From JAJDAH01 sp964487605 (GTDB taxonomy: Bacteria; Myxococcota_A; Polyangia; Polyangiales; Polyangiaceae): 64,000 bases of DNA. The notes under the pieces were generated by a model, which made no database searches, was not told the origin of the DNA, and saw nothing but the letters and a program-made list of their open reading frames with translations. A program made the translations under genes and the position numbers. The stretch is taken from the NCBI GenBank assembly GCA_964487605.1, contig CAZARU010000011.1:1-64000 (forward strand), given 5' to 3'. Numbering within the stretch: the stretch's first letter is position 1; each line of letters begins with the position of its first letter. Below are positions 44,877-54,009 of this stretch, in pieces.

Positions 44877-46718
44877 TCACGGCGCAGGAGCGACGGGCAC
44901 CGGGTCCGCCGGCTGCGCGGGCGGCGCGATGGGCGCCGAGCCGCTCGATGCCGGCGGGAGCGGGGGCTTGGTCGGCGATGCCGGACCCTCCGTTGCCGCG
45001 GACGAGATCGGAGGCGGGGGCACCACCGGCGGTGCAGGTGCCTCGAAGGAAGCCGGGGGCTTGGTCGGCGGCGCGGGCGTGGGCGCCGGAGCCGCGTCCG
45101 CCGAGGCTCCCGCGTCCGAGGTCTCGAACATCCGCGATACGTCGATCTCCTCGAGGCGCGGTGACTCCGGGACGGGAACGGCGGGCTCGACCCCCGGCGT
45201 CCGCTTCAATCGCACGATGACCTTCGGGTCGCGGCCGTCGAGCGTGACGTTCGCTGCGTCGAACCCCTCTCGTCGCACCTGGACGGTCACGACCTCGCCG
45301 ATGGGTACCTGGACGAAGACGGGCATGGTGCCCAGGTCGCGATCCCCGCGGAACACCCGCGCATCGATGGGATCGATCACGATGGCCACGTTGCGGCTCG
45401 CACGGACGTTCGCGGCCGGCACGGGCGCGGCAGAGCGAACGGGGTCCGGCGTGGAGGCGGCCGTCGCCGGACCGTCCCGCGTTGCGACGCGGAACGCGGC
45501 GTACGCCGACGCCGCTGCGACGCAGAGGACGACCAGCGTGGGCAGCGCGGACCCACGGCGGCGCGAGGGTTGCTCGGTGAGCGCTTTCGCGAACCTGTCG
45601 CGCCCCGCCAGCGTGTCGTCGTCGCGATTCGCGAGGTCCTCGACCGCGAGGGGGAGCTCGCCGTCGTGCAGTCGGTCGAGGTCCTCCACGAGGCGCTCCA
45701 TGCTCGCGTAGCGGTCCTCCGGCCGCTTGGAGAGACACTTGAGGATGATCGCCTCGAGCCCGGGTGGAACCTCCTGTGGCGGGGGGCTCATCTCGCTGAT
45801 GAGGGGGACGGCGCTGTACATGTGCTGGGTCACCAGCCCGAGCGGGTTCTCGGCGTCGAACGGCAGCCGTCCGCAGGTCATCTCGTAAAGGATCACTCCG
45901 AGCGAGTAGATGTCGGCACGGCTGTCCACCTCGCCACCAGAGCCCTGCTCCGGCGACATGTACTGCGGCGTCCCGAAGATCGTTCCCGCCCGGGTGAGGC
46001 GATTCTGGCTCCTGGCAACCTTGGCGATCCCGAAGTCGAGGATCTTCACGAAGTCCGGATCGTCCTCTCTCGCGACCAGCACCAGGTTCTCCGGCTTCAG
46101 ATCACGATGGACGATGCCCGCGGCGTGAGCGGCTGCCAGTCCCTGTGCGATGCGGCGCCCTATCCTGATGACGCGCGCCACGGGAACGGGTTCGCGTGTC
46201 TTCAGGAGCCTGGACAGCGGCTGGCCATCCACCAGCTCCATCGCCAGGTACGTCGCTCCGTCGGGAAGCTCGCCGAAATCGAAGACGTCGACGATGGCGG
46301 GATGGCCGATGGACGATGCGGCGCGAGCCTCGGTCAGGAACCGCTCGGTCACCTCTCGATCGCCGGCGAAGTCGGGTCGGAGGATCTTCACCGCGACGGT
46401 GCGGTCGATGATGCGGTGCGACGCGCGGTACACGACGCCCATACCGCCCTCGGCCACGACGTCTTCGATCTGGTAGCGCCCGTCGATGATGTAGCCGGCG
46501 TAGCTGCGGGCCCCGAGCTCGGACGGGGGCGGGCGCTCGTCACCCGCGAGGGACGACGACGGCATGAGCGTCGCCTTCCGCAAGACATCGGTCCGGGTGG
46601 ACGGTTCGACGCGGTCGCCGGGCGGGCGGTGGTCGAACTCCGTCGGGAGCTCCCCGCGGTCGTCCGCTCCGCCGGGTGGCTCGGCAGGCGCCGGCGGAAC
46701 GTCCTCGGTTCGACCCAC
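44877..46718 (-). CDS. Membrane Ser/Thr protein kinase with PEGA-like domain
   Basis: 613 residues from GTG 46718; a TATCGT hexamer ends 7 nt before, and no better start exists upstream. Kinase domain 78-350: P-loop VVAEGGMGVVYRA, Lys111 (VAVKIL), HRDLKPEN with Asp206, DFG at 228-230, GTPQYMSPEQ. A single membrane helix at about 391-409 follows. Outside it come a PEGA-like beta domain (ARVFRGDRDLGTMPVFVQVP...VTVQVRREGF, residues 440-500) and a long Pro/Ala tail. Signals from the envelope are likely relayed to cytoplasmic targets. Confidence 0.94.
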   Translation of the reverse strand: MGRTEDVPPAPAEPPGGADDRGELPTEFDHRPPGDRVEPSTRTDVLRKATLMPSSSLAGDERPPPSELGARSYAGYIIDGRYQIEDVVAEGGMGVVYRASHRIIDRTVAVKILRPDFAGDREVTERFLTEARAASSIGHPAIVDVFDFGELPDGATYLAMELVDGQPLSRLLKTREPVPVARVIRIGRRIAQGLAAAHAAGIVHRDLKPENLVLVAREDDPDFVKILDFGIAKVARSQNRLTRAGTIFGTPQYMSPEQGSGGEVDSRADIYSLGVILYEMTCGRLPFDAENPLGLVTQHMYSAVPLISEMSPPPQEVPPGLEAIILKCLSKRPEDRYASMERLVEDLDRLHDGELPLAVEDLANRDDDTLAGRDRFAKALTEQPSRRRGSALPTLVVLCVAAASAYAAFRVATRDGPATAASTPDPVRSAAPVPAANVRASRNVAIVIDPIDARVFRGDRDLGTMPVFVQVPIGEVVTVQVRREGFDAANVTLDGRDPKVIVRLKRTPGVEPAVPVPESPRLEEIDVSRMFETSDAGASADAAPAPTPAPPTKPPASFEAPAPPVVPPPPISSAATEGPASPTKPPLPPASSGSAPIAPPAQPADPVPVAPAP

Positions 46719-46725
46719 GGAACCC

Positions 46726-46731
46726 ACGATA
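46726..46731 (-). promoter_or_regulatory. -10 hexamer TATCGT
   Basis: Ends 7 nt before the kinase GTG and fixes that start. Confidence 0.5.
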
Positions 46732-46864
46732 ATCGTTCCGGCGGCCGGGTTCGACGGAGCGCCCGCCGCGCGGCGCCCCGCGCGGTGATCCGGCCGGCGG
46801 ATGACGAAGAATGTCAGCGCGAAAGTTGTGCTGGAGCCGATCGCCGCACACAGTGACCCTCGCG

Positions 46865-47179
46865 ATGGCCCGGCAGCGAAGGACCCCAGGAGCCGCAGTC
46901 CTCCACGAGGAAGCTGCCTTTCACCTCGCACGCGGCGCGCACCGAGCAGCACTCGCGCCGCTCTGCCGGCTGGTGCTGATGCTGCCGCCGAGGCACTCCG
47001 CGCTCGCCGGCCTGTGGACCACGCTGGGCCACGTCTACCTGGCCCTGGGTCGCCCGGAGCACGCCGCACGGGCCGCTCAGGCCGCGCTGCGCGCCGGAAG
47101 CCGATCGGCCCTGACCCGCGGCGTCATGGCTCGCGCCACCGCGCTCCTGTCGGCCGGGGCCGGGACGGCTACGCGCTGA
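46865..47179 (+). CDS. Small TPR-like protein
   Basis: 104 residues from ATG 46865. One or two TPR-like helix pairs (EEAAFHLARGAHRAALAPLCRLV, WTTLGHVYLALGRPEHAARAAQAAL). The good repeat pattern and high G/C third positions support a gene, though size and start are uncertain. Function unknown. It faces away from the kinase gene. Confidence 0.55.
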   Translation: MARQRRTPGAAVLHEEAAFHLARGAHRAALAPLCRLVLMLPPRHSALAGLWTTLGHVYLALGRPEHAARAAQAALRAGSRSALTRGVMARATALLSAGAGTATR

Positions 47180-47273
47180 GGCTCACGTGCAGCGCGGGTG
47201 AACCCCGCCCGCTCCGGGCGGACGGGACCACGTCGCGTCGCACGGCGTCGTTGAGCAGGTGCGGGTCCCGTGC

Positions 47274-47279
47274 TACCCG
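47274..47279 (+). promoter_or_regulatory. -10-like hexamer TACCCG
   Basis: Ends 8 nt before ATG 47288; a relaxed match to the window-wide TAnnnT element. Confidence 0.35.
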
Positions 47280-47287
47280 CCCGACTC

Positions 47288-48475
47288 ATGAGGACCTTGT
47301 TCTTGCTGGGGGCTGCGGCGGCGCTGGTCGGCTCGGTGGTCGGTGGCTGCAGTAGCTCGCAATCGGCGGGGCGGCAGTCGGCGCAGGGCGGCTCGAGCGG
47401 TGGAAGCTGCGTGCCCGGCCAAACGCGAAGCTGCACCTGCCCGACCACGGCCATGGGGGCGCAGGTGTGCGGTCAGGACTCGACCTGGGGCGTTTGCAAC
47501 GGCTGTGGCGGAGGCGTCGGTGGCGCCGGCCCGGTAGGCGGCTCCGGTGGTATCGGTGGCGCCGGCGCCGTCGGTGGCGCCGGTGGCGCCGGCGTGGGTG
47601 GCTCGGGCGCGACGGGGTTCGGTGGCTCGTCCGGTGGCCCCACGACGCAGCTCGGGCGTGCATGCGTCTCCGACGCCGAGTGCGGTACGGCGGGATTGGT
47701 CTGCCTCACCCAGACTTCCGGCGCCCTCGACGGCGCGAGCCCGCCGCGAGGTCTGTGCACCGCGGAGTGCTCGGCAGACGCGACGCTCTGCAGCGGCTAC
47801 GGGCCGGGAGCCATCTGCCTGAACTTCGGAACGACCGCGAATCCCGCGGCCTACTGCGTCGAATCGTGCACGTTCGGCCCGGATTCGTTGACGGACTTCA
47901 ACGCGACCAAGTGCCACGGCCGCCAGGAGGTCGCTTGCACGCCGCTCTCGGATCAGAGCATGAACACCATTCCCGCCTGCGTGCCCCAGTGCAACGCCGA
48001 CGCGGACTGCACACCGGGGTTCTGCAATCCCGAGTCCGGGCTGTGTACCTCCACGAGCCCGCAGGGCGCTTCGACGGGGGCGCCATGTACACCGGCGCCC
48101 GACGGCGGCGTGGACACCTGCCGGGGAAGCTGCATCACGTTCAACCTCGGCACGACCGGGACGACCAGCATGTGCGCGGAGGGATGCACGACGGGGGCCC
48201 TGCCGGCGTGCGGCTGGAACGGACCCGGCACGGGGAACGCCGATGCGTTCTGCCTGTACACCTTCACGGTCGTCATCGACGCTGGTGGCCCGGGCTTCGG
48301 TGACCGAGGTTCGTGCGGACAGCTCTGCGGCTGCAACGACGATTGCCAGAACAAGGCGCTCATCTGCAACCCCATCAACAACGCCAACTTCACCATGGCG
48401 ACCGGGCGGCTCGGCGTGTGCTCCGACCCCACCGATTCGAACGGAATGCCCGCGATGCAGTTGCCGTGCAACTGA
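47288..48475 (+). CDS. Cys-rich lipoprotein
   Basis: 395 residues from ATG 47288. Lipobox VGGC. SCTCPTTAMGAQVC near the start resembles the LNR-like Cys knot often seen in myxobacterial lipoproteins. A GGxGG linker is followed by ACVSDAECGTAGLVC repeats and many CxxxC pairs to the end. No enzyme motif. It is followed by another Cys-rich lipoprotein 17 bp away, so they may be co-expressed. Confidence 0.82.
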   Translation: MRTLFLLGAAAALVGSVVGGCSSSQSAGRQSAQGGSSGGSCVPGQTRSCTCPTTAMGAQVCGQDSTWGVCNGCGGGVGGAGPVGGSGGIGGAGAVGGAGGAGVGGSGATGFGGSSGGPTTQLGRACVSDAECGTAGLVCLTQTSGALDGASPPRGLCTAECSADATLCSGYGPGAICLNFGTTANPAAYCVESCTFGPDSLTDFNATKCHGRQEVACTPLSDQSMNTIPACVPQCNADADCTPGFCNPESGLCTSTSPQGASTGAPCTPAPDGGVDTCRGSCITFNLGTTGTTSMCAEGCTTGALPACGWNGPGTGNADAFCLYTFTVVIDAGGPGFGDRGSCGQLCGCNDDCQNKALICNPINNANFTMATGRLGVCSDPTDSNGMPAMQLPCN

Positions 48476-48491
48476 TGGCCTGGAACTCGAC

Positions 48492-49175
48492 GTGCTAGCG
48501 CCTCGCGGCGCACGGCAGCACCGAACTCCGAGTCCGCGCCACCCACGCGTCGCCATCGCCACACTTCTGGGCTGCGCTCTCCTTTCGGCCTGTGGCGGCG
48601 GGGAGTTCTCCACCGACGGCGGCTCCGCGGGTTCGAACGGAACCGCCGGCTCGGGTGCCGGCGGCTCGGGCGCCGGCGGCTCGGGTACCGGCGGCGGCCC
48701 CACGGGCCCGTCGTGCCCCGCGGTGGAGCCCGTCGAAGGATCGACCTGCGCGAACGGCCTCGCCTGCTCGTTCGGTGACGCGGCCCGACCGAGCTGTCGT
48801 CCGCGCTTCGAGTGCCAAGGGGGCAAGTGGACGCGCACCAGCACCGGAACCTGCGCGCGCGACACGACGTGCCCGCTCGCTCCACCTGCCACGGGCGCGG
48901 ACTGCCTCAGCCTGGGACAGCTCTGCGACTACCCGACGGACGGCGCGCTCTGCGGGTGCCCGCCGTGCACCACGTTCTGCTCGTCGGTGAAGTGGCAGTG
49001 CGCCAAGGCGCCGGGCGGCAAGTGTCCCAGGCGTCTGCCGAACGAGGGCTCGGAGTGCACGGATGACGCCCTGTCGTGCAGCTACGGTAGCTGCGCGCTC
49101 GACGAGGCCATGACCACGACCTGCACGGGGAAGCGGTGGCGCTGGTCCGCGACGAAGTGCCCGGCGCCGAGCTGA
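48492..49175 (+). CDS. Cys-rich lipoprotein
   Basis: 227 residues from GTG 48492. Signal VAIATLLGCALLSAC (lipobox LSAC), then a GAGGSGAGG linker. The mature domain contains four modules of the form EGSTCANG-x-x-CSFG...CQGGKW, with Trp after the Cys pairs. The function is unknown. Probably in one unit with the preceding gene. Confidence 0.78.
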   Translation: MLAPRGARQHRTPSPRHPRVAIATLLGCALLSACGGGEFSTDGGSAGSNGTAGSGAGGSGAGGSGTGGGPTGPSCPAVEPVEGSTCANGLACSFGDAARPSCRPRFECQGGKWTRTSTGTCARDTTCPLAPPATGADCLSLGQLCDYPTDGALCGCPPCTTFCSSVKWQCAKAPGGKCPRRLPNEGSECTDDALSCSYGSCALDEAMTTTCTGKRWRWSATKCPAPS

Positions 49176-49182
49176 ATCCGGC

Positions 49183-49833
49183 TCAGCCCGAGCAATTCTC
49201 GAAGACGAACACGCCGTCGGCCGTGCACGCGCTCGTCGCGAACGTCCCGCCCGTGAGCATGGGGCAAGAGAAGCCCGCCCAGATTCTCCCGGCGCCCACC
49301 GTGAGCGGCGCGCTCCCGACGTCCACCGTGCAGGACGACCCCGGCGCAGGTTCCAGGTCGCCGGCCTGCGGCGTGTGAACGCGCAGCACCGCCGACGCGG
49401 GCGAACCGTTGACGATCGCACCGAGTGATTCGATCTCGAGCGACGCCGACTGCGTCACGACGGCCGCCGAAACCTCGAAACCCCCGCCGGCGATCCCGAC
49501 GCGGCAGCGTACGCTCGCTCCCTCGCCATCCACCGCCCGGGGCCCGCTCGCGTCGTTCCGGGTCACCGGAGGGTCGCCAGTCGCACCGATGTGGGAGAAC
49601 ACGGCGCACCTGCTCGCGTCCATCCCGGGCTGCACGCGGAAACTCGCGGCCGCACGCGCGGGAAGCACTGCGGCATCGAACGTCTCCGAGCGCTCGTGGG
49701 CGACGTCCGTCGGGGCATCGGAGACGTGCGGGGCGTCCCCCGACGGTCCCCCGTCGGCGGAGGGCCGCGCGGGCGCGCCCGCGGTGGAGCACGCGGAGCA
49801 CGCGAGGAGCAGAGTACCGACGCACCTCACCAT
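49183..49833 (-). CDS. Exported lipoprotein-like protein
   Basis: 216 residues from ATG 49833, overlapping the end of the SDR gene by 7 bp. Signal MVRCVGTLLLACSAC, with lipobox-like LLAC or CSAC. A Ser/Asp/Pro linker then a small beta-rich domain (FEVSAAVVTQSASLEIESLGAIVN, AVLRVHTPQAGDLEPAPGSSCTVDVG) with a few cysteines. No family recognised. Convergent with the Cys-rich lipoprotein genes. Confidence 0.7.
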   Translation of the reverse strand: MVRCVGTLLLACSACSTAGAPARPSADGGPSGDAPHVSDAPTDVAHERSETFDAAVLPARAAASFRVQPGMDASRCAVFSHIGATGDPPVTRNDASGPRAVDGEGASVRCRVGIAGGGFEVSAAVVTQSASLEIESLGAIVNGSPASAVLRVHTPQAGDLEPAPGSSCTVDVGSAPLTVGAGRIWAGFSCPMLTGGTFATSACTADGVFVFENCSG

Positions 49834-50489
49834 GGCAGGTCGGCGCCGAGGTAGTCCACGAACGTGCCGGATCTCGCGGCGTCGAGCTCGTCGATTCGGC
49901 CGATCATGCCGCGCACCGAGTCCGCGGGTCGAACGGTGCCCTGGGAGAAGGTCATGTCGGTCGCGACGAAGCCGGGGTGGAGCAGGAGTACCGAGATCCC
50001 CCGCGGGGCGAGATCGTGGGCCAGGGACCGACCGGCCGCGTTCACCGCCGCCTTCGACATGCGGTATCCGTACATGCCCCCCGACGAGTTGTCCCCGATC
50101 GATCCCATGCGGCTCGTGACGATGGCGACCTTGGACCCCGCGACGAGTTTGGGCAGGAGCAGCGCGGTGAGGTGGACCGGACCGACGGCGTTGACCGCGA
50201 GCTGACGCTCGACACTCGCGGGATTCAGGTCGAAGACGGCGTCGATGGACATCACGCCAGCGTTGTGGACGAGCCAGTCGATCCGATCGACGGGCAGGAC
50301 CTCCGCCAAGCGCCTCCGATCGGCCTCGAGCGCGACGTCCACGCCCGCAACGATCTCGACGCGAAGGCCCTGCAGCGCGGCGCTCGGTTCGCGACACACA
50401 CCGACGACCCGGTCGCCTCGCTCGGAGAGCTGACGGCAGAGTTCGAGCCCGATGCCTCGGTTCGCTCCGGTGACGATCGACGCGCGCAT
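49827..50489 (-). CDS. Short-chain dehydrogenase/reductase
   Basis: 220 residues from ATG 50489. Rossmann fingerprint GANRGIG at 8-14, NAG at 76-78, catalytic Ser in VTSRMGS, and Tyr142-x-x-x-Lys146 (YRMSK). The compact size and sequence resemble the carbonyl-reductase/CsgA-like branch of SDRs. Cofactor preference is not clear. Cytoplasmic. Coupled to the lipoprotein gene downstream. Confidence 0.92.
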   Translation of the reverse strand: MRASIVTGANRGIGLELCRQLSERGDRVVGVCREPSAALQGLRVEIVAGVDVALEADRRRLAEVLPVDRIDWLVHNAGVMSIDAVFDLNPASVERQLAVNAVGPVHLTALLLPKLVAGSKVAIVTSRMGSIGDNSSGGMYGYRMSKAAVNAAGRSLAHDLAPRGISVLLLHPGFVATDMTFSQGTVRPADSVRGMIGRIDELDAARSGTFVDYLGADLPW

Positions 50490-50524
50490 GGGCCTCGGCT
50501 CCCTGAGAGTCCGAGCGCACCGTA

Positions 50525-50986
50525 TCAGTTCAATCGATCGGGTGCGACCACCACGGAGGCAACGGGCCGCGCGATGAACATCCATCGATGCTTGCCGTCC
50601 GGCCCGACCACTCGAAGCGGCTCGTCCGGGAGAGCGCGGAGATGGATCACCGCATCGCGCGTCACGGTGATCATGCCGATCACGTAGAGCAGGCGCAGCG
50701 CGGGGAGGAGCTCGCCGAGCGTGGCTCCGAACAGGTCGGGGGCTCCCCGCAGCTCGAGATGGGGATCGAACTCGAGACGATCGAGCACCTCCTGAGCGCG
50801 TCGGAACACGCGTCGCCGAGCTTCGCTCAACGCGGCCCAGAGCTCCGGAGGCATGGTGAGCGGAAGTCGGGCTTCGGCGGCGCTACCGGAAACGTGGGCT
50901 CGGGGCATGGAGGTTCGACGCGCGAAGCTCCTCTTCCGATTCAAGGACTCGCGGTCGAGCGGCGCGGTGTCAATGAAGTCCTGCAC
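50525..50986 (-). CDS. Unknown protein
   Basis: Up to 153 residues from GTG 50986; ATG 50908 is an alternative. Middle LSEARRRVFRRAQEVLDRLEF and a C-terminal part ALRLLYVIGMITVTRDAVIHL...VGPDGKHRWMFIARPV look like a small folded protein. I recognise no family. Divergent from the phosphate transporter gene, with about 75 bp between. Confidence 0.55.
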   Translation of the reverse strand: MQDFIDTAPLDRESLNRKRSFARRTSMPRAHVSGSAAEARLPLTMPPELWAALSEARRRVFRRAQEVLDRLEFDPHLELRGAPDLFGATLGELLPALRLLYVIGMITVTRDAVIHLRALPDEPLRVVGPDGKHRWMFIARPVASVVVAPDRLN

Positions 50987-51061
50987 TTGCGACCAGCTTC
51001 GGTCGATGTCACACCATCGTCACCGAGCCAGCGGTGGCCCGCGTGCTACCCCACGACGCGC

Positions 51062-52234
51062 GTGGCCCCCAGCGTCGAATCCGTCCCCGCACCGCGCCCG
51101 CCGCGAGAGGAGTCGACGCCGAACGCCTGGTTGCGTGGCGCTCTGGCCGTGGCGCTCCTGTTCGTGTTCCTCGTTGGCATCGCGGGGCTCGGTGACGGCT
51201 TCAAGGGCCTGGGCAAAGGCCTGCTGGACTCGTTCTTCACCGCCACCACGAATCCGTTCATGGGGCTCGTCGTCGGCATCCTCGCGACGACGCTCGTCCA
51301 GAGCTCGTCGGTCACCACGTCGATGATCGTGGCGCTCGTGGCGGCCCAGATGCTCACCGTCTCGAGCGCGATCCCGATGATCATGGGGGCGAACATCGGC
51401 ACCGCGGTCACGTCCACGCTGGTGGCGCTGACGCAGATGAACCGGAAGGAAGACTTCCGGCGCGCATTCGGTGCGGCGACGATCCACGACTGCTTCAACC
51501 TGCTGTCCGTCGCGATCCTCCTGCCCGTCGAGCTCTTGACCGGGTACCTCGAGACCTCCAGCCGCTACCTGGCGAGCGCCTTCGCCTCGGGGGGTGGCAG
51601 TGAGCTGCCCAACCCCGTCAAGGACGCCACGAAGTGGGCCGTGGCGCCGGTCGCCGACCTCTGCAAGGCGGTCACGACCACGAAGCAAGGGAGCGCCATC
51701 GCGCTCATCGTCTGCTCGGCCATCCTCATCTACGTCGCCCTCTACTTCCTGGTGATGACGCTCCGAACGCTCATGGCGACCCGCGTCAAGACGTACATCC
51801 GGCGCTCGCTGGACGCGAACCCCTACGTCGGGCTCGTCGTCGGGCTGGTCGTCACGGTGAGCGTGCAGTCGAGCAGCATCACGACCAGCGTCGTGGTGCC
51901 CCTGGCCGGCGCTGGCCTCATCAGCCTGCCTCAGGTCCTGCCAATCACGATCGGCGCCAACATCGGGACCACGGTGACGGCGCTGCTCGCTACGATGGCG
52001 GCACCGAGCGAGACCCTGCAGCTCGCCGTGCAGATCGCGCTGGTGCATCTTCTCTTCAACCTGACCGGAATGGCGCTGATGTTTCCCGTGAAGGCCACCC
52101 GCAGAGTTCCGCTCTTTCTGGCCGAGAAGCTCGGCAACCTCGCCGCCGACTCGAAGAAGGCGGCGGTGGCCTGCGTGTTGTCGGTGTTCTACGGTATTCC
52201 GGCGCTGCTAATCTTCGCCTCGAGGGCGTTCTAG
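51062..52234 (+). CDS. NptA-type Na+/phosphate cotransporter
   Basis: 390 residues from GTG 51062; a TACCCC hexamer ends 9 nt before. Inner membrane. Both family repeats carry the signature VQSSSVTTSMIV and VQSSSITTSVVV, each followed by GANIGT (GANIGTAVT, GANIGTTVT). This is the inverted repeat of the SLC34/NptA family, which brings in phosphate with sodium. The PhoU-like gene follows 16 bp later. Confidence 0.94.
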   Translation: MAPSVESVPAPRPPREESTPNAWLRGALAVALLFVFLVGIAGLGDGFKGLGKGLLDSFFTATTNPFMGLVVGILATTLVQSSSVTTSMIVALVAAQMLTVSSAIPMIMGANIGTAVTSTLVALTQMNRKEDFRRAFGAATIHDCFNLLSVAILLPVELLTGYLETSSRYLASAFASGGGSELPNPVKDATKWAVAPVADLCKAVTTTKQGSAIALIVCSAILIYVALYFLVMTLRTLMATRVKTYIRRSLDANPYVGLVVGLVVTVSVQSSSITTSVVVPLAGAGLISLPQVLPITIGANIGTTVTALLATMAAPSETLQLAVQIALVHLLFNLTGMALMFPVKATRRVPLFLAEKLGNLAADSKKAAVACVLSVFYGIPALLIFASRAF

Positions 52235-52250
52235 TCGTGGAGGTGTCGCG

Positions 52251-52934
52251 TTGCTGAAGGAGCTGGTGGCGATCTTTCGAGGGACGCGTTCGCTTCAAGG
52301 CGCGACGCAGGCCTTCACCGAGATGTTGCAGCTCGCGCAGGGCATGGTCTTGCAAGCGAGCGAGACGTTCTGGGGGAAGCCGCGGACCGCAGCGGATCGA
52401 ACGGCGCTCTACGAAACCGACGTCAAGGTCAACAAGCTGGAGCGCAACATCCGCAAGCGTCTGATCGCGCACCTGTCCGGGCCCGCCCCCTCGGACGTCC
52501 CGTATTCCCTGCTCGTGATGAGCCTGGTCAAGGACGTGGAGCGCATCGGAGACTACGCGAAGAACCTGATGGAGGTCGCGGACATCGCGGGCGGCCCGTT
52601 CCCGGAAGATCCCATCGTGAGCGAGCTGCGCGAGATCAAGAAGTCCGTCGAGAACCTGGCGAAGGAGGCCGTCACCGTGTTCTCCAACGGCGATCGCGAT
52701 CGCGCGGTCGAGCTGACCGTGGAAGGCCGGGCCGTGTCGAAGCGCTGCGAGGCGCTGATCCGCGAGGTCGCGCGATCGAGCTACACGCCGCCGCTCGTCG
52801 TTTCGATCACGCTCGGAACGCGCTTCTACAAGCGGATTGCGGGTCACTTCCTCAACCTCTTGTCGGGCGTGATCATGCCGGTCCACAAGCTGGACTACTT
52901 CGACGAGGAGTCGCTGGCTCCGACCGAGCGCTGA
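52251..52934 (+). CDS. PhoU-like phosphate-uptake regulator
   Basis: 227 residues from TTG 52251, supported by GGAGGTG 6 nt upstream. All-helical PhoU fold with the metal-binding acid pattern (YETDVKVNKLERNIRKRL, VKDVERIGDYAKNL, AVELTVEGRAVSKRCEALIRE). In NptA-PhoU pairs the second protein is thought to restrain or tune the cotransporter. Same strand, short gap, likely operon. Confidence 0.92.
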   Translation: MLKELVAIFRGTRSLQGATQAFTEMLQLAQGMVLQASETFWGKPRTAADRTALYETDVKVNKLERNIRKRLIAHLSGPAPSDVPYSLLVMSLVKDVERIGDYAKNLMEVADIAGGPFPEDPIVSELREIKKSVENLAKEAVTVFSNGDRDRAVELTVEGRAVSKRCEALIREVARSSYTPPLVVSITLGTRFYKRIAGHFLNLLSGVIMPVHKLDYFDEESLAPTER

Positions 52935-52998
52935 TCCCGCCCGCTCGTCGCTCCGCGCGGATCGCCTCGACGGTTGGACACGCCAGGGACGCTTCCGC

Positions 52999-53004
52999 TA
53001 TCTT
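52999..53004 (+). promoter_or_regulatory. -10 hexamer TATCTT
   Basis: Ends 9 nt before GTG 53014; TGGACA lies about 18 bp further upstream as a possible -35. Confidence 0.5.
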
Positions 53005-53013
53005 TCCGCGGGC

Positions 53014-53997
53014 GTGAGCGAACAGCGCAAGCTCGACGACGGGGTCGGCCGTACCGACGGCCTGAAGCCGCCGCCAACGCGCTGGCTGCTCAGGGGCGCC
53101 GACCGCGAAGTAGGGCTCCCGCTCGGGACGCTCCGGGTGGGACGTAGCCTCGAGTCGGATCTCGTCCTGGACACCGCGCTCGCGTCACGACACCACGCGG
53201 TGCTTCTGGTTCGGGACGATTCGATCGTCGTTCAGGACGACGGGAGCGTGAACGGCGTCTTCGTCAACGGCCGGAGAATCCTGGGCTCGGAGGTCGTGCG
53301 CTCGGGCGACGAGGTGCGTTTCGGCGACGCCACGTTCATCCTGGTTCAGCAGGCCAAGTTGCCGCTGAGCGGTGCCGGTCCTCGGCTTCGAGAGCGGCTC
53401 TCCACGGACGGCATCGACACCCTGGTCCAGATCATCGACCGAAACGCGGCGCGACGCGACGAGGCGCCGCGGCGCCGCTCCACTCGCCCACCGTCGCAGC
53501 CGTTGCCCCAGGTGACGACGGAGCGACCGCCGCCGAAGATCTCGTTCACGCCTCGACCGACCATGCCGCGCTCCGATCCCTTCGAGCACCAGCGCCATCT
53601 GGAGGGAGCCGCCGACGCCGACGCGAAGCTCGCCCAGGGTGACGTGGCGGGTGCCGAGCGCGCGCTTCTGCCCGCGCTGGCCCGGGTGCGCGGCCAGGTC
53701 GTGGACGGAGCACCCGTGGCGCCGGAGCTCGCGCGTTCGGCGGCCATCTACGCGGGGCGCCTCGGGCTCGTCACGGGGAAGGAGGGTTGGGTCAACTTTC
53801 CCGCGCGACTCTACGGCCGATTGCGCGTACCGCCACCGGACGACGTGCTCGACGTGCTCGAAGCGCTGTCCGTGCAGTGCCCCAGCTTCGCCCGAGAGGA
53901 CGTCGTGGCGATGGTTCGGCAGATCGAGTCGAGCGGCGTCGCCCTGGAGGACTCGGCGCGCGAGCGCCTGGGCCGCGCCATCCGCCTCGCCGGCTGA
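53014..53997 (+). CDS. FHA-domain protein
   Basis: 327 residues from GTG 53014. Residues about 25-110 are an FHA domain with the phosphothreonine-binding set GRSLESDLVL, SRHHAVLLV and NGVFVNGRRI. A Pro-rich stretch (145-180) links to a helical domain rich in Ala/Leu that I do not recognise. FHA proteins read Ser/Thr kinase output; two such kinases are in this window (44877 and 55813), making it a possible reader for them. Cytoplasmic. Confidence 0.9.
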   Translation: MSEQRKLDDGVGRTDGLKPPPTRWLLRGADREVGLPLGTLRVGRSLESDLVLDTALASRHHAVLLVRDDSIVVQDDGSVNGVFVNGRRILGSEVVRSGDEVRFGDATFILVQQAKLPLSGAGPRLRERLSTDGIDTLVQIIDRNAARRDEAPRRRSTRPPSQPLPQVTTERPPPKISFTPRPTMPRSDPFEHQRHLEGAADADAKLAQGDVAGAERALLPALARVRGQVVDGAPVAPELARSAAIYAGRLGLVTGKEGWVNFPARLYGRLRVPPPDDVLDVLEALSVQCPSFAREDVVAMVRQIESSGVALEDSARERLGRAIRLAG

Positions 53998-54009
53998 GGC
54001 GAGGCGGGT